Of a DNA stretch of 52,991 nucleotides, positions 1-9,652 are shown one piece after another (position 1 is the stretch's first letter; every line of letters begins with the position of its first letter). Under the pieces are notes generated by a model. The model saw only the letters and a program-made list of their open reading frames with translations. It had not been told where the DNA came from and ran no database searches. Both the position numbers and the translations under genes were made by a program. The stretch is from Bacteroidota bacterium (GTDB lineage: Bacteria; Bacteroidota; Bacteroidia; JACCXN01), in NCBI GenBank assembly GCA_013696965.1, contig JACCXN010000024.1, forward strand, positions 1 to 52,991, read 5' to 3'.

Positions 1-54
1 AAATAGAAAAACAATTTTTGAACCTAAAAACAAATGATATACCTTTGACCAAAT

Positions 55-119
55 TGTGCACTCTTGTTTCCATTTTCTGTGCACTCTTATTTACCATTTT
101 CTGTGCATTGTTGATTACC
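55..119. repeat. degenerate 23-24 bp tandem repeat, about 2.7 copies
   Basis: Units start at 55, 78 and 102, each opening with TGTGCA; the first two continue CTCTT and end CCATTTTC. The third copy is partial and diverged. A 69-codon frame beginning with TTG runs through it, but that frame only translates the repeat and is not a convincing gene. Function unknown; this may be the edge of a larger repeat array lying left of the window. Confidence 0.6.
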
Positions 120-178
120 GACTACAACTTAACTTCATTTGAAACCATTTCAGCTATGCTTGTAATACCGTTAAGACA

Positions 179-296
179 GGCCCGACAGCTTAGCGTACGG
201 AGTTTGGCATGCTGCAAGCGTAACTAAAAGTTACAGGATAGGTTCCACACTAAGCCCTTCCCACAGGCTGGCCCGGCAGCTTAGCGTACGGGGTTT
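179..296. repeat. two near-identical 27 bp direct repeats, 91 bp apart
   Basis: Copies lie at 179-205 and 270-296 and differ at two positions (A/G both times). They share the core CAGCTTAGCGTACGG and are more GC-rich than their surroundings. The downstream copy lies just past the 3' end of the leftward T9SS cargo gene. They could be a dispersed intergenic repeat or the end of a mobile element; neither can be settled from two copies. Confidence 0.6.
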
Positions 297-314
297 CATT
301 GACACAGCAACAAA

Positions 315-2330
315 TTAATTCACCAACAACTTTCTCCTAACCACTTCCTTACCTATTATAACCTGAACAAAATAAATTCCTTTTGAAAGAAAGCCTACTT
401 CTATTTGTTCCTTGTTTTTTACTTTTTTATTCAGAATGTTTTTTCCTGAAAACGCTGCAATTGTTAAATCAGCATAATCTCCTTCAAAAGAAATGATGAA
501 ATGAGTAGTTACAGGATTAGGGTATAGAAAAAAAGAATTCAGGTCTAAATGATCTGTTAAATTAAGAGATCCTGCATATAAAATTTGTGACTTAGCCCAG
601 CAGTCCTCCCCTTTAAAGGATACTATTAAGTGATAAGTGGCTGTTGAGTCATCTGGGGTGAAGCATCTTTGGTAAGCTCCATAAGAAATCAAACTATCAT
701 TTTTATGCCACATATAAAAAGTAGGCGGTATACTATCATAAGGATAACAGAACTGACCACTTTCATCTATTACCTCTATTTCATCAAAATCTACAATAAA
801 CAAGTCTTTGAACAAAACAGAATCTTCTCCCGAAGTATTTCTTATAACTACTGAGGCTGAATATTTGCCTGAATCATAATACGTCATTTCGGGATTAAAC
901 TTAAAAAGGGTATTGTCCTGAAAGACATATTTATATCCTTCAATTTCCCATTTTAATGAGTTCACATTTTTAAAAACAGCTCTTATTATTTCCTTTTTTC
1001 CAACACAGGTGATGATCGTGTCAGTTTTTAAATAGACCTCGGGTAAAGGTTGTTTCTTATTTGAGTTTATTTTGGCTAAAAATTGTTGACCGTTAGAACC
1101 AATTTCATAGGATCCCAATGTTGCAAATTTTTCACATGCACCTGTTAAAAACAAATTATTATTACTGATTGTAATAGATTGAGATCTAATTGAATAATAA
1201 CTAGCATTGTTTGAACTCAATGAGTATTCTAATTCTGAATTAAAACTCTGCACTAATAAACCTGCTGCATTTAAGTCTGATCCATATGAAATACTCCCTG
1301 CAGTTGCTAATTTTTTACCATTTATTGCAAATGCACAAGGGTTATTTGCGCGATGAGTTTGATAAAACTTTCTGTTTAAGTCTTCATCTAAATATCCAAT
1401 TCGCGAATGCCCTACTGAATGATTTGCCCCTTGTGACATATAAACTAAAATTTCCCTTTGATCAGAAATTTCTAATCCAATAATCCTATTGTAAATATGG
1501 TTGGCATCTAATGTATGAGACTTTACAAACTTTCCTAAAGCATTAAATTTCAAAACAATATAGACCATTTCATAATTCGGTTCATAAATATTCTTACCTG
1601 AAAAACTTGTTACTAAAATGATATTTTCTTGATGATCTAATCTTGCTTTAAAAATTGTTGCAGAAGGTTCTATTACATTTCCCCAAGAAGTTGTATCGGG
1701 GCTAACCTCAATTTCATTTGCAATTAAATTAGTGCCTAAAAAATCATATGTAGCAAAAAATGCATTTTGATAAGTGGACATAGAGGCGAAGTTGTGATTT
1801 GCAATTTTTCCTCCATTAGTAAAGGAACCAGCGAGTAGAATTTTTTTTGAGCTTATATCAATACTTTTTACTTCTTCATTTACTGGTCCTCCATCTGTTT
1901 TAATCAGCTGTAAATTTCCATTACCATCATAAGAAGCAATAAAAATATCCCTTCCACCTGCTGAGGTATAATTTCCTGAACCTGATTTTAATTTACCAGT
2001 AAAACTGCCTCCAATATATGCTGTTTCAGCCCTTGCTTTGAGTTCGATCATTTCAATTGTATCGGTACTGGCAAGTGTTTTCCACCACATTATGTTTCCC
2101 TGATCATTGAATTTTAAAACAAAACAATTTGATTTTTCAGAAGATTTTATAGTTGTTGTTCCAATCCTACATGAACCTTTAAAGTTTCCCGAAGCAAATA
2201 GGTTTCCTTTTTCATCGGAAGCCGTTTGAAGATTTTCAATTCCTTCTGCTTCTAATACCCATTCCCAGTCCTGGGCAAACAGATTAATCCTGAATAGAAT
2301 TAATACAATTATTATTGTAAGCATTTTCAT
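315..2330 (-). CDS. T9SS-secreted protein with C-terminal sorting domain
   Basis: The product has about 671 residues and I do not recognise its specific function. I place the start at 2330 because the reading then opens with MKMLTIIIVLILF and ends the signal peptide at LFAQ; the open frame continues 36 codons upstream without a signal-like segment. The middle resembles the repeated beta-rich surface proteins of Bacteroidota (segments such as ASGNFKG, IGGSFTGK, LAGSFTNG), followed by a PKD/Ig-like region. The last 70 residues form a type A T9SS sorting domain: FFLYPNPV, a beta-rich stretch, then the closing GIYFVQV and RKLLVN. Expected fate: Sec export, then T9SS passage to the surface with removal of the C-terminal domain. 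It is divergent from a gene for a protein of the same architecture. Confidence 0.85.
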   Translation of the reverse strand: MKMLTIIIVLILFRINLFAQDWEWVLEAEGIENLQTASDEKGNLFASGNFKGSCRIGTTTIKSSEKSNCFVLKFNDQGNIMWWKTLASTDTIEMIELKARAETAYIGGSFTGKLKSGSGNYTSAGGRDIFIASYDGNGNLQLIKTDGGPVNEEVKSIDISSKKILLAGSFTNGGKIANHNFASMSTYQNAFFATYDFLGTNLIANEIEVSPDTTSWGNVIEPSATIFKARLDHQENIILVTSFSGKNIYEPNYEMVYIVLKFNALGKFVKSHTLDANHIYNRIIGLEISDQREILVYMSQGANHSVGHSRIGYLDEDLNRKFYQTHRANNPCAFAINGKKLATAGSISYGSDLNAAGLLVQSFNSELEYSLSSNNASYYSIRSQSITISNNNLFLTGACEKFATLGSYEIGSNGQQFLAKINSNKKQPLPEVYLKTDTIITCVGKKEIIRAVFKNVNSLKWEIEGYKYVFQDNTLFKFNPEMTYYDSGKYSASVVIRNTSGEDSVLFKDLFIVDFDEIEVIDESGQFCYPYDSIPPTFYMWHKNDSLISYGAYQRCFTPDDSTATYHLIVSFKGEDCWAKSQILYAGSLNLTDHLDLNSFFLYPNPVTTHFIISFEGDYADLTIAAFSGKNILNKKVKNKEQIEVGFLSKGIYFVQVIIGKEVVRRKLLVN

Positions 2331-2608
2331 TTTATCTCTTTGAAAAAAACAGTAAAAAACTCTGCCTTTTTTGTTACAATATTTATTATTGAAGTTTTGG
2401 AGGTTCCTTAAATTAAGAAGGAAGAAACATTTTCTCATGATGAGGATATTTAGCTCCTTTTTTTACATAAAGAAATATTTATCAACCTATTTAATGTAAA
2501 AGCGAAAAGTGCTTGAGTAATGCACTTTATAGTTGACCTATACCAAATGCTTTATCCATCAAACAAAAAGGAATAATTTTGGAAATATTACAGTCTAACA
2601 AATTGTGT

Positions 2609-4927
2609 ATGAAAAAATTATCCTCATTACTGTTTTTGATTTTGTTCCTTGTTTCAGGATATGCCCAGCAAATCCAATGGGCAAAAAAAAGGCAGGTACC
2701 TTATGGTGCTGCAACTGAAATTTTAACTGATAAATGGGGAAACATTTATGAATATGGAGGAACTTCTTATCAATCCAAATCCTATTTGCAAAAATTTTCT
2801 TCCTTAGGGGACAGTATTTTCTCCATAACCTGGCAACCCAATTTTTATATTTCCAAATTAATTTATAATGGAGAGGATCATTTTTATTTTGCTGGTTATT
2901 TTTCTAATGAGCATACCTACAATGGCATTACTATAAAAAGCAGAGGAGGAAGAGATGGTATGTTTGGCAGAATGGATTTAAACGGCAATATAGAATGGTT
3001 AAAAAGCTTGGGAGGGTCAGGAATGAACTCAGTGAATTCTATTTATTTTAACCAGATTACCAATCAGTTAATTATTACAGGAGGGATAGAAAATGAGATC
3101 TATCTTAATAATAATTTTCAAGGAAATTTTTCACAAAGTGCCTTTATTGCCACATTAAATCTACAGGGTGATTTAATCTATTTAAAAACATATGATTTTC
3201 TAGATAACTTGGATGATGTTTATGGATCCAATGCAGGAATTGAAGTGACAGGAGACAATTCCGGGAATTATTATTTATTGTTTGACAGGAAAGGGTTACA
3301 TCCACTTGAAGCCCCAGAACCCAGAGCTGGAAGATATGTGGGAAAATTAACTTCCAGCTTTGATATTATTTGGAGCAAATATGTTAATGGGCCTGGATGT
3401 TATTATGGTTGGTCATTAAAAAAATTAAAACTCGATAAGGCCGGAGATCCTTATTTATTAAATTACTGTAGTGGTAAATATGGTGGTACGGGCACTATTA
3501 TTCAATATAATGCTAAAACGGGAAATTCTTTATGGAGTTATAGTTATAAATGTGAAATAGGGTATACAGATTTTCATTTCACCAAAGATAATTCACTTTT
3601 CCTGACAGGAAATGAAGGAGCAAACATTTATCCAGGCCCAGGTACCTCTAGTGGGTATCATATCATTAAAAAATTTGATGCAGATAAAAAAATATTAGGA
3701 GAAACAAGATTTCATGAAGCCCGGATACATGGAATAACCGAAGATAATCAGGGAAATTTATATGTGATTGGGCAAACACTAAGTGACACAGTAGCCATAG
3801 GAAATGATGTTATAATTAATACCGGTCCTTATTATGCTCATTTTATTTCCAAAATTCAGGATATTCCTTGTACTCCGCCTTTAGTTAATATTTCCGCAAG
3901 ATATTTTTATGATTATAGATACCATTTCTGCTTTGGAGATACAGCTACTCTTGAAGCAACAGATGGGTATACAAATTATGAATGGTCAACAGGAGAAACA
4001 GCAAGAATTATTAAATCTGCCGAAAGTGCTACCTATTGGGTTAAAGTTACTGAAAAATCAGGCTGTGTTTCCAGGTCACAAGAATACACCACTTATTCAC
4101 ATAGGGGTCCTGCTGCATCAAATATCTGTTTAATTACTGTTGATGAAGAAACAGGTAATAATAGAATTTTATGGCGTAGCGTTGATTCTTATGGAATTTT
4201 ATATTATAACGTTTATAAGGAAGTTTCAGAAGGATATTTTGAATTTATTGATACCGTTTCTTATAATAATAATGCTGAATATATTGACAGTATGTCCTAT
4301 TCTTTTGAAAAACCAGCAAGATATAAAATTTCAGCTGTTGACACTTGCGAGTACGAATCCACTTTGAGTGAAAGTAATAGAAGCATTCATTTGAAAGTGA
4401 AAAAGGAAGATCAAAATTATATTTTATCATGGAACGCCTATGATGGATTAAACTTCAATAATTACTATATTTTTCAAGGCCCTTCTCCCGAAAATTTAAC
4501 TTTAGTTGATTCTGTAAAGCTTGAACAGTTACACTATGAAACCTCTATTGGATCTACTCCTTCGTATTTTAAAGTGCAAGCTACCAGACCTTATGGAGGA
4601 TGCTCGAACCAATATGGGATTTACTATAAAAACTCTTCTTCCAATATTGCTTATGATAAAAATCCATTTACAGGAACAACAGAACAAAAAGGAAATGAAA
4701 TGAATTTTTTCCCAAACCCCGTAAAGGATTTTATTTCAATACAAATTTCAGAAAAAGGAACTTATGTCCTTAGGCTATACAATGTTTTAGGAGAATTGAT
4801 TAAAAGAGAGATTATAACTGAAAATGTTTCCAAATTTTCAATGGAATCATTACAACCAGGCATCTATTTTATATTAATAGGTGATGAAAACAACCTGCAA
4901 AGATTTAAAATAATAAAAAGTCATTAA
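2609..4927 (+). CDS. T9SS-secreted protein with C-terminal sorting domain
   Basis: The product has about 772 residues and its specific function is unrecognised. The start at 2609 is chosen because it opens MKKLSSLLFLILFLVSGYAQ, a clear signal peptide; the frame extends only ten codons further to a TTG. The N-terminal half has repeated beta-propeller-like segments (YGGTSYQSKSY, FAGYFSNEHTYNG, IIRGGIENEIY-like units). An Ig/PKD-like segment with ATDGYTNYEWSTGE follows at about residues 440-500, then fibronectin-like stretches. It ends in a type A sorting domain, NFFPNPVKDF to LQRFKIIKSH. Its N-terminal layout parallels the divergent neighbour, so the two are probably distant paralogues. A possible -7 element TAATTTTG lies at 2574-2581, without a clear -33 element. 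Confidence 0.85.
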   Translation: MKKLSSLLFLILFLVSGYAQQIQWAKKRQVPYGAATEILTDKWGNIYEYGGTSYQSKSYLQKFSSLGDSIFSITWQPNFYISKLIYNGEDHFYFAGYFSNEHTYNGITIKSRGGRDGMFGRMDLNGNIEWLKSLGGSGMNSVNSIYFNQITNQLIITGGIENEIYLNNNFQGNFSQSAFIATLNLQGDLIYLKTYDFLDNLDDVYGSNAGIEVTGDNSGNYYLLFDRKGLHPLEAPEPRAGRYVGKLTSSFDIIWSKYVNGPGCYYGWSLKKLKLDKAGDPYLLNYCSGKYGGTGTIIQYNAKTGNSLWSYSYKCEIGYTDFHFTKDNSLFLTGNEGANIYPGPGTSSGYHIIKKFDADKKILGETRFHEARIHGITEDNQGNLYVIGQTLSDTVAIGNDVIINTGPYYAHFISKIQDIPCTPPLVNISARYFYDYRYHFCFGDTATLEATDGYTNYEWSTGETARIIKSAESATYWVKVTEKSGCVSRSQEYTTYSHRGPAASNICLITVDEETGNNRILWRSVDSYGILYYNVYKEVSEGYFEFIDTVSYNNNAEYIDSMSYSFEKPARYKISAVDTCEYESTLSESNRSIHLKVKKEDQNYILSWNAYDGLNFNNYYIFQGPSPENLTLVDSVKLEQLHYETSIGSTPSYFKVQATRPYGGCSNQYGIYYKNSSSNIAYDKNPFTGTTEQKGNEMNFFPNPVKDFISIQISEKGTYVLRLYNVLGELIKREIITENVSKFSMESLQPGIYFILIGDENNLQRFKIIKSH

Positions 4928-5254
4928 AGCCAAGGTTGGAAAATAAGCAGTGTTTTCAAAAAAGATTAGACCAATGTTGGGCGGCTTTCAGGTGGGGTTT
5001 ATAGAATGAGCAGGAAAAGTAGTAGAATGCACTGAATTTTGCAAACCACAAAACCCTTTACTTGAGGCACCTGTTGCGAAGCTTGAGGAAATACCAAAAA
5101 TGCAAATATTTTCAACAGATTAACAAATGTGCATTCTCTTCATACTTTTCATGAGCTTCCGTTTTTTCTTTTTTATTTTTTTGTCTTACTTATAATTTTC
5201 TGAATTCTTATATGTCTCATTCCAATAAATATATCTCATTTCTTGAAATTAAAA
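4928..5254. other. intergenic stretch with no recognisable feature
   Basis: This lies between the T9SS cargo gene and the left end of the insertion element. I see no convincing open frame, hairpin terminator or repeat in it. Confidence 0.5.
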
Positions 5255-5278
5255 ACTTAGTTAGTTGAGCCTTAAAAA
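5255..5278 (+). repeat. left IS end: target duplication plus inverted repeat
   Basis: ACTTA at 5255-5259 is followed by the left inverted repeat at 5260-5278. The repeat matches the complement of 6651-6669 except at its first and fourth bases. Confidence 0.75.
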
Positions 5279-6669
5279 GATGTTAACACATTGATTGTTA
5301 GTATTTTGAAAGCAGAAATATGTGTTTTATTTTGCAAGATTTCGTATATTTATTTCGTAAAACTTGCAAATTGAAACTATGTTATCAAAACCAAAAATAT
5401 TAAATCAGTCTAGTTTTTTCTTTTCTTTACCAGACACTCTAAATCAACGGCATCCTTTGTATGTTTTAGCCAACAGGGTTGATTGGCAGATGTTTGAAAA
5501 TGCATTCAGCCCACTTTACTGCCTGGATAATGGCCGTCCAGCCAAACCTATTAGATTGATGGTGGGATTATTGATTTTGAAACACATTCTTAACATTTCA
5601 GATGAAAGTGTTGATGAACAGTGGGCCGAAAATCTTTACTACCAATATTTTTGCGGCTACCAAGAGTTTTTATCTTCTGCTCCATGTGAAGCCTCTGAGT
5701 TAGTTCATTTTCGTAAGCGGAGAGGTGAATCAGGGATAGAATTGATTTTAAAGGAAAGCATTCGAATTAATGAAAATAATGGCGATGACGAAAATGTAAG
5801 CATTGATACAACCGTTCAGGAGAAAAACATTACATTTCCTACAGATAGCAAGTTGCATAAAAAACAAACTTACACAAGAGTATTAAAAAAAATAAGTGTA
5901 GATCAACGCTTTCGGAACCATCAAAAAACAAAGCAAAAGCACGAAAAGCTGATAAAAAGGTAAAAACAATTGCAGGGAGGTTAGTTCGTGAATTAGAACG
6001 AAATCTCAAAACGGATTCTGTGCATCAAAAGGTAATTGTACTTTTTAAACAGGTGCTTCAGCAAAAGAGAAACAGTAAGAATAAAATTTATTCATTACAT
6101 GAACCAAATACAGTATGTATTTCTAAAGGGAAAGAGCATAAAAAGTTCGAGTTTGGCAATAAAGCATCATTCATTTACACCCAAAACACCGGTGTGATTA
6201 TCGGAGCAATGGGTTTTAGGAACGAGTTTGACGGACACACCTTAGAACCAGCTTTAGAACAGGCTGAAAGAATGGTCGGTAAAGTGCCAAAAAAGCTGCG
6301 GTGGATCGAGGCTATCGCGGAAAAATCAAAAAAGGAGAAACTCACATTCTAATACCAAAGCCCTTCAACAATAAAACACAAACAAAGTATCAGCAACAAA
6401 AACTAAAACAAGCACACACCACTAGAACTGCAATCGAACCAGTGATAGGCCATCTTAAAACAGATCATCATTTGGGCAGGAACTTTTACAAAGGTATTGT
6501 GGGGGACAATATCAATATTATTCTAGCTGCTGCTGCTTTTAATTTCAAAAGAATGATGAACAAATGGAAATCATCTTTTTGTTCTCTTTTTCAAAAACAT
6601 ATTGTCAGTTTTGAAAATATGTTTATAGAAATATTTATTCTAAAATGGGGTTTTTAAGGCTCAACCAAT
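5260..6669 (+). mobile_element. IS5-like insertion sequence, complete ends
   Basis: The 1410 bp element has imperfect terminal inverted repeats (5260-5278 and 6651-6669, 17 of 19 positions matching, core GTTGAGCCTTAAAAA). It is flanked by ACTTA on both sides (5255-5259 and 6670-6674), a likely 5-bp target duplication. Inside is one transposase on the plus strand, split by two frame changes. Intact ends and direct repeats argue for a fairly recent insertion. Assignment to IS5 rests on the N-terminal DUF772-like region and the DDE motif spacing; the exact subgroup is uncertain. Confidence 0.85.
5379..6657 (+). pseudogene. IS5-like DDE transposase, two -1 frame changes
   Basis: Three overlapping frames together give one transposase of about 426 residues. 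The first runs from ATG 5379 to 5963 and holds the DUF772-like region (PIRLMVGLLILKH, DESVDEQWAENLYYQYFCG) and the first catalytic Asp (SIDTTVQ). The second resumes near 5924 with KARKADKKVKTIAGRLVRELER and runs to 6352. The third takes over at 6295 with AAVDRGYRGK (second Asp) and contains AIEPVIGHLKTDHHLGR (catalytic Glu). Both changes are -1 and both fall on A6 runs, 5923-5928 and 6289-6294. The second is a perfect A_AAA_AAG heptamer in the correct phase for -1 ribosomal frameshifting. Alternatives are single-base losses from A7, real or introduced by sequencing. All three catalytic residues are present. Confidence 0.8.
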
Positions 6670-6674
6670 ACTTA
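6651..6674 (-). repeat. right IS end: inverted repeat plus target duplication
   Basis: The right inverted repeat at 6651-6669 is followed by ACTTA at 6670-6674, the same 5 bp found outside the left end. The transposase stop codon (6655-6657) lies within this repeat. Confidence 0.75.
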
Positions 6675-6818
6675 TTTACATTGTTGATTTACACCCCTTT
6701 TTAATTCATTTTCCTTCAAATTAATATATTCATAATCCTATACTTCCCCTCAGAAATATCATTTCCAATTTGCCCGATCCATTTTTTTGAAAAGAAAAAG
6801 GCTTTAATTTATCAACTC

Positions 6819-9641
6819 TTAAGGCTTAGGTTTGCTTTTTTCAAATGCCTGCTTCATATATTTATCCTGGTATTGTACCCATGCAGCAAGCCTTTTTCTT
6901 CCTTCGTTCTCATAGTCTTTTTTTGTGTTTACCACGTTCTTTTTTTCATCAGGGTCAAATTCCAAATCATAAATTTCATGTGAATTGCTCGTTGCGTTAT
7001 ATATGAACTTGATTTTATCATCTCTGTATCCAAAAAGGAAATCAGACCATGGTGCATAAAAATAGGTCCTGGGAATTCTCTCCCTGTTTAATAGGCTCTC
7101 GCCTTGCCATTCTTTAGCTGGTTGCAGGTTAAGCATATTAAAAATGGTGGGTGCAATATCTATATGTCCAGCAATTACAGGATTACGTGTACCTTTAAAC
7201 AATACTGGATTAATAAAAATCAAGGGAACATGAATGTTTTCCTCGTATAACTTAGAGGCATGGCCGGTTTGCCCGTGCTGACCAAATGCTTCGCCATGAT
7301 CAGCAACAATTACAACCAAAGTAGAATCCATAATATTACTCTCCTCCAAAAATTTTAATAGTTTGCCTATTACTGCATCAGTATGATTAAGTGCATTCAA
7401 ATATTTGTTAAATTCAGGATTGTCAACCTTGTAATCAACTTCTTTTTCACTTGTAAGAAAGTATGGGTAATGCGTTTGATACGTCCAGAGGACTGAAAAA
7501 AACGGTTTCGACTTATCATCTGAAACCCATTTTTTGAAATCATTGACAATACATTCATCATCTGCGCCATCAGAATTTTCCCAGGGATTTTCTTTTACAA
7601 TAAGTTGATTTGATGCACAAGTCCCATTTTTAAAATCGCTAACCACATCAAAATCTCTGAAAGACAAATATGAACCAACATTTTGAAAATCATTATCCGC
7701 AGATGTAAAAAAAGAGGTCCTGAATCCTTGCTTTTGTAATTCAGAACTTAGGGTAGGATGATCGATATTGGTATGTTCTTTCGTAATACTTTTATAGGAA
7801 ATCCAGGGATAAATTCCGGCAAGTAATGAAACCATTGAGATGTTAGTGGATGGGGCATGAGCATAAGCATTTTCAAAAACCAAAGATTGATTAAAATAAG
7901 AAGACAAAACAGGTGTGGCCTTGTAATTAGAACCATATAAATTTAAATACTTTGCTGATACTGATTCCATTACGAATAAAACAACATTTTTTATTCTGGC
8001 ACTATCGATTTGTTCAACCCGCTTAATTTTACCTTCTTCAAACTCCTGGTTGTATTCTTTTGTAACTTCAAAACTTAGAATGTCAGGGTTCAGGTTCGTA
8101 TCTATCATTGAACTTAGGAATGCCATTATAGGGTTTTGCAATTTTCCCTTATCTTTAAATGATTGATCTATTGTTAAATAAGAAAAGGCATAAAAAACAA
8201 CCATTGAGCCCGGAAAAGCATAAGAAAGAATTTTTTTATATTTATTAGTATGCAGGCTATTCCAGACCGATTGAGTTATTTCCTTTAAAATATATAACGA
8301 TACGCACAAGGCAAGGATATTGACTATTAGTTCAAAATTGATATTGCTTGTAAAAGCATTTCGTGCATCAACACTGCCCAAGAAATCAGAATAATAAAGC
8401 CATTGATAATTAAATGGGGTGCCAAGCATTTCAACAGCTTTAATATTAAATACGCCAACTACCAAAGAAAAAAAGCAAAGAAAAATAAAACTTCCATTCA
8501 TAATTTTGCTTAAAAAAATCCTGTTTTTAAAAAAAACATGGATTACATAAAACAAAATATATAAAAGTGTAATATAAAATACATCATATACCGATGCTTT
8601 AAAAACATCAAGGGTAAGCAAAGAGTACGATGTATCTACATCATATTTTATTCCTGCTGCGTTGGCTCTAATTAGAATAAGAAAAACGGCAAGGGAAACA
8701 GTCCAGGCTTTTCCTGAATGAAGGAATGAATTCTGATTTTTAAAAAATTTCTTTATTATTAGGTATTTAAAAATTAAATAAATCAGTATAAAAGCTGAAA
8801 GAATATAAAAAGAATTTTTTGCAATGTTTGGAAAAGCTTGTGGCCTGTTTACATAGATAATTGCTTGTTCAGAAGGCATATCCATTATTTCACTATTTGA
8901 TCGTGTAATTGGAAAGTCTTCTTTTTCATCCCAATATTGACATTCTTCAAAAGAAAATTTAATTTTATTTATCATGTATCCATAATTCAAAACGGCTCCT
9001 TTGGGCACGGTCAAGGTTGTAATAAAAGTGCCTTTAACGTTCTTCATGGGAATTCTCATAATATTATTTTGAACGAAAGAGCCTTTTGGTCTTAGTGCTT
9101 CAGGAACAGAACTCCATCCATTAATCCCCCATACAAGATCCACATCAGCAGCTTTTGGGAAATGATATTTAATGGTAGTTGTTATTAAGGCCGAATCATT
9201 GGAAAAATTAATTATTTCACTAAAGTTCATCACTTTGCCAACTTGTTCAATAGTGGTTATTTGGGGCACTATTTCAGATACTGAATCCCTTGCAATTGTG
9301 CTATACTCTCCTGTCCAAATATAATCATGGGGAAAATCAGGTGTTTCTGTTTTTATACAAAAACCATAATTTATTTCACTGTTTTCATGCGCTATAATAT
9401 CAATTGAATAATAATGGCCTTGCTGTTTCATAGGACTATGCATTATTCCATTATTAATTAATGTTCCGGCAGGCCTTAGTTCAAGTGGAGCTACTTTCCA
9501 TTTTTCACCTCCCCAAACAAAGAACACTTCCCCACTTACAGCTAAATGGTATTTAAAAGAATGGGTAACCAGTTTAGCATTTGTAGGAAATACTAAAAGG
9601 GAAAAAAGACTTGTGAAAATTAAAATTAAATAGTTGTTCAT
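6819..9641 (-). CDS. membrane sulfatase/LTA-synthase-like enzyme with duplicated N-terminal domain
   Basis: 940 residues. Residues 1-22 look like a signal peptide. Residues 41-97 and 169-224 are an internal duplication: VWG...W...P..LRP.G....N.IM..PMK, ending NYG..I, beta-rich and possibly carbohydrate-binding. About six membrane helices follow (278-298, 312-325, 353-372, 384-400, 436-453, 471-490). Residues 550-890 form an alkaline-phosphatase-superfamily domain with VMES (metal-binding Glu559), APSTNISMVSLLAG (nucleophile region, Ser598/Thr599) and ADHGEAFGQHG (Asp781/His782). An even helix count puts both soluble parts outside the cytoplasm. The canonical sulfatase C/SxPxR motif is absent, so phospho-group transfer to a polymer, as in LtaS-type enzymes, is at least as likely as sulfate hydrolysis. 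It lies 11 bp after the glycosyltransferase fusion gene and is probably co-transcribed with it. Confidence 0.8.
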   Translation of the reverse strand: MNNYLILIFTSLFSLLVFPTNAKLVTHSFKYHLAVSGEVFFVWGGEKWKVAPLELRPAGTLINNGIMHSPMKQQGHYYSIDIIAHENSEINYGFCIKTETPDFPHDYIWTGEYSTIARDSVSEIVPQITTIEQVGKVMNFSEIINFSNDSALITTTIKYHFPKAADVDLVWGINGWSSVPEALRPKGSFVQNNIMRIPMKNVKGTFITTLTVPKGAVLNYGYMINKIKFSFEECQYWDEKEDFPITRSNSEIMDMPSEQAIIYVNRPQAFPNIAKNSFYILSAFILIYLIFKYLIIKKFFKNQNSFLHSGKAWTVSLAVFLILIRANAAGIKYDVDTSYSLLTLDVFKASVYDVFYITLLYILFYVIHVFFKNRIFLSKIMNGSFIFLCFFSLVVGVFNIKAVEMLGTPFNYQWLYYSDFLGSVDARNAFTSNINFELIVNILALCVSLYILKEITQSVWNSLHTNKYKKILSYAFPGSMVVFYAFSYLTIDQSFKDKGKLQNPIMAFLSSMIDTNLNPDILSFEVTKEYNQEFEEGKIKRVEQIDSARIKNVVLFVMESVSAKYLNLYGSNYKATPVLSSYFNQSLVFENAYAHAPSTNISMVSLLAGIYPWISYKSITKEHTNIDHPTLSSELQKQGFRTSFFTSADNDFQNVGSYLSFRDFDVVSDFKNGTCASNQLIVKENPWENSDGADDECIVNDFKKWVSDDKSKPFFSVLWTYQTHYPYFLTSEKEVDYKVDNPEFNKYLNALNHTDAVIGKLLKFLEESNIMDSTLVVIVADHGEAFGQHGQTGHASKLYEENIHVPLIFINPVLFKGTRNPVIAGHIDIAPTIFNMLNLQPAKEWQGESLLNRERIPRTYFYAPWSDFLFGYRDDKIKFIYNATSNSHEIYDLEFDPDEKKNVVNTKKDYENEGRKRLAAWVQYQDKYMKQAFEKSKPKP

Positions 9642-9652
9642 CTGCTTGATAT

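Noticed and set aside
18-227. 69-codon frame at the left end
   Set aside because: It begins with TTG, mostly translates the tandem repeat and ends inside the 27-bp repeat; no signal of a real protein.
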